NCBI GenBank assembly: GCA_963717125.1
Contig: CAVQVG010000007.1
Coordinates: forward strand, 930,001 to 994,000
Direction: 5' to 3'
Origin: RYN-230 sp963717125
GTDB lineage: Bacteria > Actinomycetota > Actinomycetes > Streptosporangiales > Streptosporangiaceae
DNA length: 64,000 bases
A model generated the notes under the pieces. The model saw only the letters and a list, made by a program, of their open reading frames with translations, did no database searches and had not been told where the DNA came from. Shown in pieces: positions 63,443 through 64,000 of the stretch (position 1 is its first letter; each line of letters begins with the position of its first letter). A program made the position numbers and the translations under genes.

Positions 63443-63751
63443 CTAGACCGGATCCCAGGCTGGGAGCGAACCCGTTTGGCTGCCACCATCAGCGGCAGCG
63501 CTCATCGCGTGGGTGTACGTCTTGACGGAGGTGCTCGGCTGGCCGAAGATGCCTGGCTCGACCTGGGTAGGCGCCTGGTCGCGCCGCTGCGCGAGAACAC
63601 CGGTGATGACGCGCGGTCGCGCCGTCAGGGGGTACTCGGCCGGGCCGAGGAGAGCCAGCACGCCCATCGGCAGGCAGGCACCTGGTGTGGCAGCAAAAGC
63701 TCCGGCCCGCGGCAGGTCCGCGACCGGAACCGAGTACATGTCGTTATTCAC
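63443..63751 (-). CDS. whiB7 leader ORF (uORF), 102 aa
   Basis: GTG 63751 has an excellent ribosome site (GGAGG, 7 bases away) and opens a 102-codon frame (NNDMYSVPVADLPRAGAFAATPG at the start, GSLPAWDPV at the end) that stops 21 bases before the attenuator hairpin. An in-frame ATG at 63772 lies just before the same site. No protein family is recognised; third-position GC is lower than in ordinary genes here. By analogy with known whiB7 leaders, its translation may sense ribosome stalling and control read-through. It is longer than a typical uORF, so an independent protein role is possible. Confidence 0.55.
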   Translation of the reverse strand: MNNDMYSVPVADLPRAGAFAATPGACLPMGVLALLGPAEYPLTARPRVITGVLAQRRDQAPTQVEPGIFGQPSTSVKTYTHAMSAAADGGSQTGSLPAWDPV

Positions 63752-63803
63752 CAGGACACCTCCCTTCCTCATGGCGTCGTCAGCTCGCCCTGGACATGTG
63801 AGC

Positions 63804-63841
63804 AGCCTAAAGAACCCGGCCGGGGCGGGGCAACTCTTTTT
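63804..63841 (-). promoter_or_regulatory. putative WhiB7-dependent promoter
   Basis: On the minus strand an A-run (63837-63841) lies 3 bases upstream of TTGCCC (63828-63833), and TAGGCT (63804-63809) follows after 18 bases. WhiB7 target promoters are known to have an AT-rich element just before the -35 and a good -10; autoregulation is therefore likely. Confidence 0.55.
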
Positions 63842-63964
63842 CTGGCCGGTTCCGCAGCTGGTTCCTGGCCGCTACCCCAACTGGTTGCCCTGGTCGCTAC
63901 CGCAACTGGCGGATCAGTCCTTCCTGGACTACGGACACCACTAGCTCGCCTTGGTCAGTAAACA

Positions 63965-63980
63965 CTTGCCCGCGGGCAAG
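63965..63980. repeat. 16-base perfect palindrome
   Basis: CTTGCCCGCGGGCAAG in the gene-free right edge, upstream of the whiB7 promoter. Possible operator or part of a terminator for a gene beyond the window. Confidence 0.3.
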
Positions 63981-64000
63981 GCCACGCGCACCCGCCGCGG

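Overview
The window is very GC-rich (third codon positions nearly all G or C), uses many GTG starts, and joins genes by 4-base ATGA/GTGA overlaps. Its markers are actinobacterial: MtrA-MtrB-LpqB, WhiB2- and WhiB7-type proteins, F420 genes (FbiA, FbiB, FbiC halves), a DprE1-like oxidase, SecA beside an Rv3235-like gene, and DUF3499 beside a zincin-fold gene. Gene order broadly follows the M. tuberculosis secA1-mtrAB-sahH-manB-whiB2-fbiAB block. Most likely this is chromosome of a filamentous or related actinomycete; I cannot name the genus.

Layout. 0.2-7.5 kb: Rv3235-like gene, secA, a small membrane protein, a YcaQ-like glycosylase, a LuxR-type response regulator and long-form hpf. 7.9-13.4 kb: mtnA-mtrA-mtrB-lpqB, with lpqB frame-broken. 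13.6-22.4 kb: envelope cluster of GPDPase-membrane protein, DUF4129, DUF4350, MoxR, DUF58, SpoIIM-like, RDD and an LPG-synthase-like protein. 22.4-25.8 kb: two adenosylhomocysteinase-type genes, one with a degenerate active site, and a divergent MerR-like regulator. 26-30.3 kb: broken CDF transporter, SIS-domain sugar isomerase, Trm112-like protein, phosphomannomutase, DUF3499. 30.6-39.3 kb: zincin-fold protein, a decayed IS1182-like element, DUF5719 and a large membrane glycosyltransferase. 39.5-50.3 kb: whiB2, fbiA-fbiB, dprE1-like, fbiC split into cofH and cofG, a DNA glycosylase, a sugar-nucleotide pyrophosphorylase and a GT4 transferase. 50.5-58 kb: UPF0182, PDZ-Lon protease, moaE, SDR protein, DUF2342. 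58.4-64 kb: a lower-GC MptB-like mannosyltransferase, an E1-like protein coupled to an ABC1 kinase, and whiB7 with an attenuator-type leader.

The genes converge on envelope building and its control: mannose activation (phosphomannomutase, pyrophosphorylase, glycosyltransferases), decaprenyl-phosphoribose oxidation, secretion (SecA), envelope two-component control (MtrAB) and stress/division regulators (WhiB2, WhiB7). Cofactor F420 synthesis and methyl-cycle/methionine salvage genes are interleaved.

The most unusual signals are repeats. Two dispersed repeat families of about 100 bp (R1, R2) lie in frame inside genes, and one sits at the break between the two halves of fbiC. At least four genes have their 3' ends, stop codon included, tandemly repeated downstream. 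Several genes (lpqB, CDF, large glycosyltransferase, transposase, fbiC) show frame breaks, which may be real or may reflect sequence quality. No tRNA, rRNA or CRISPR array was recognised.
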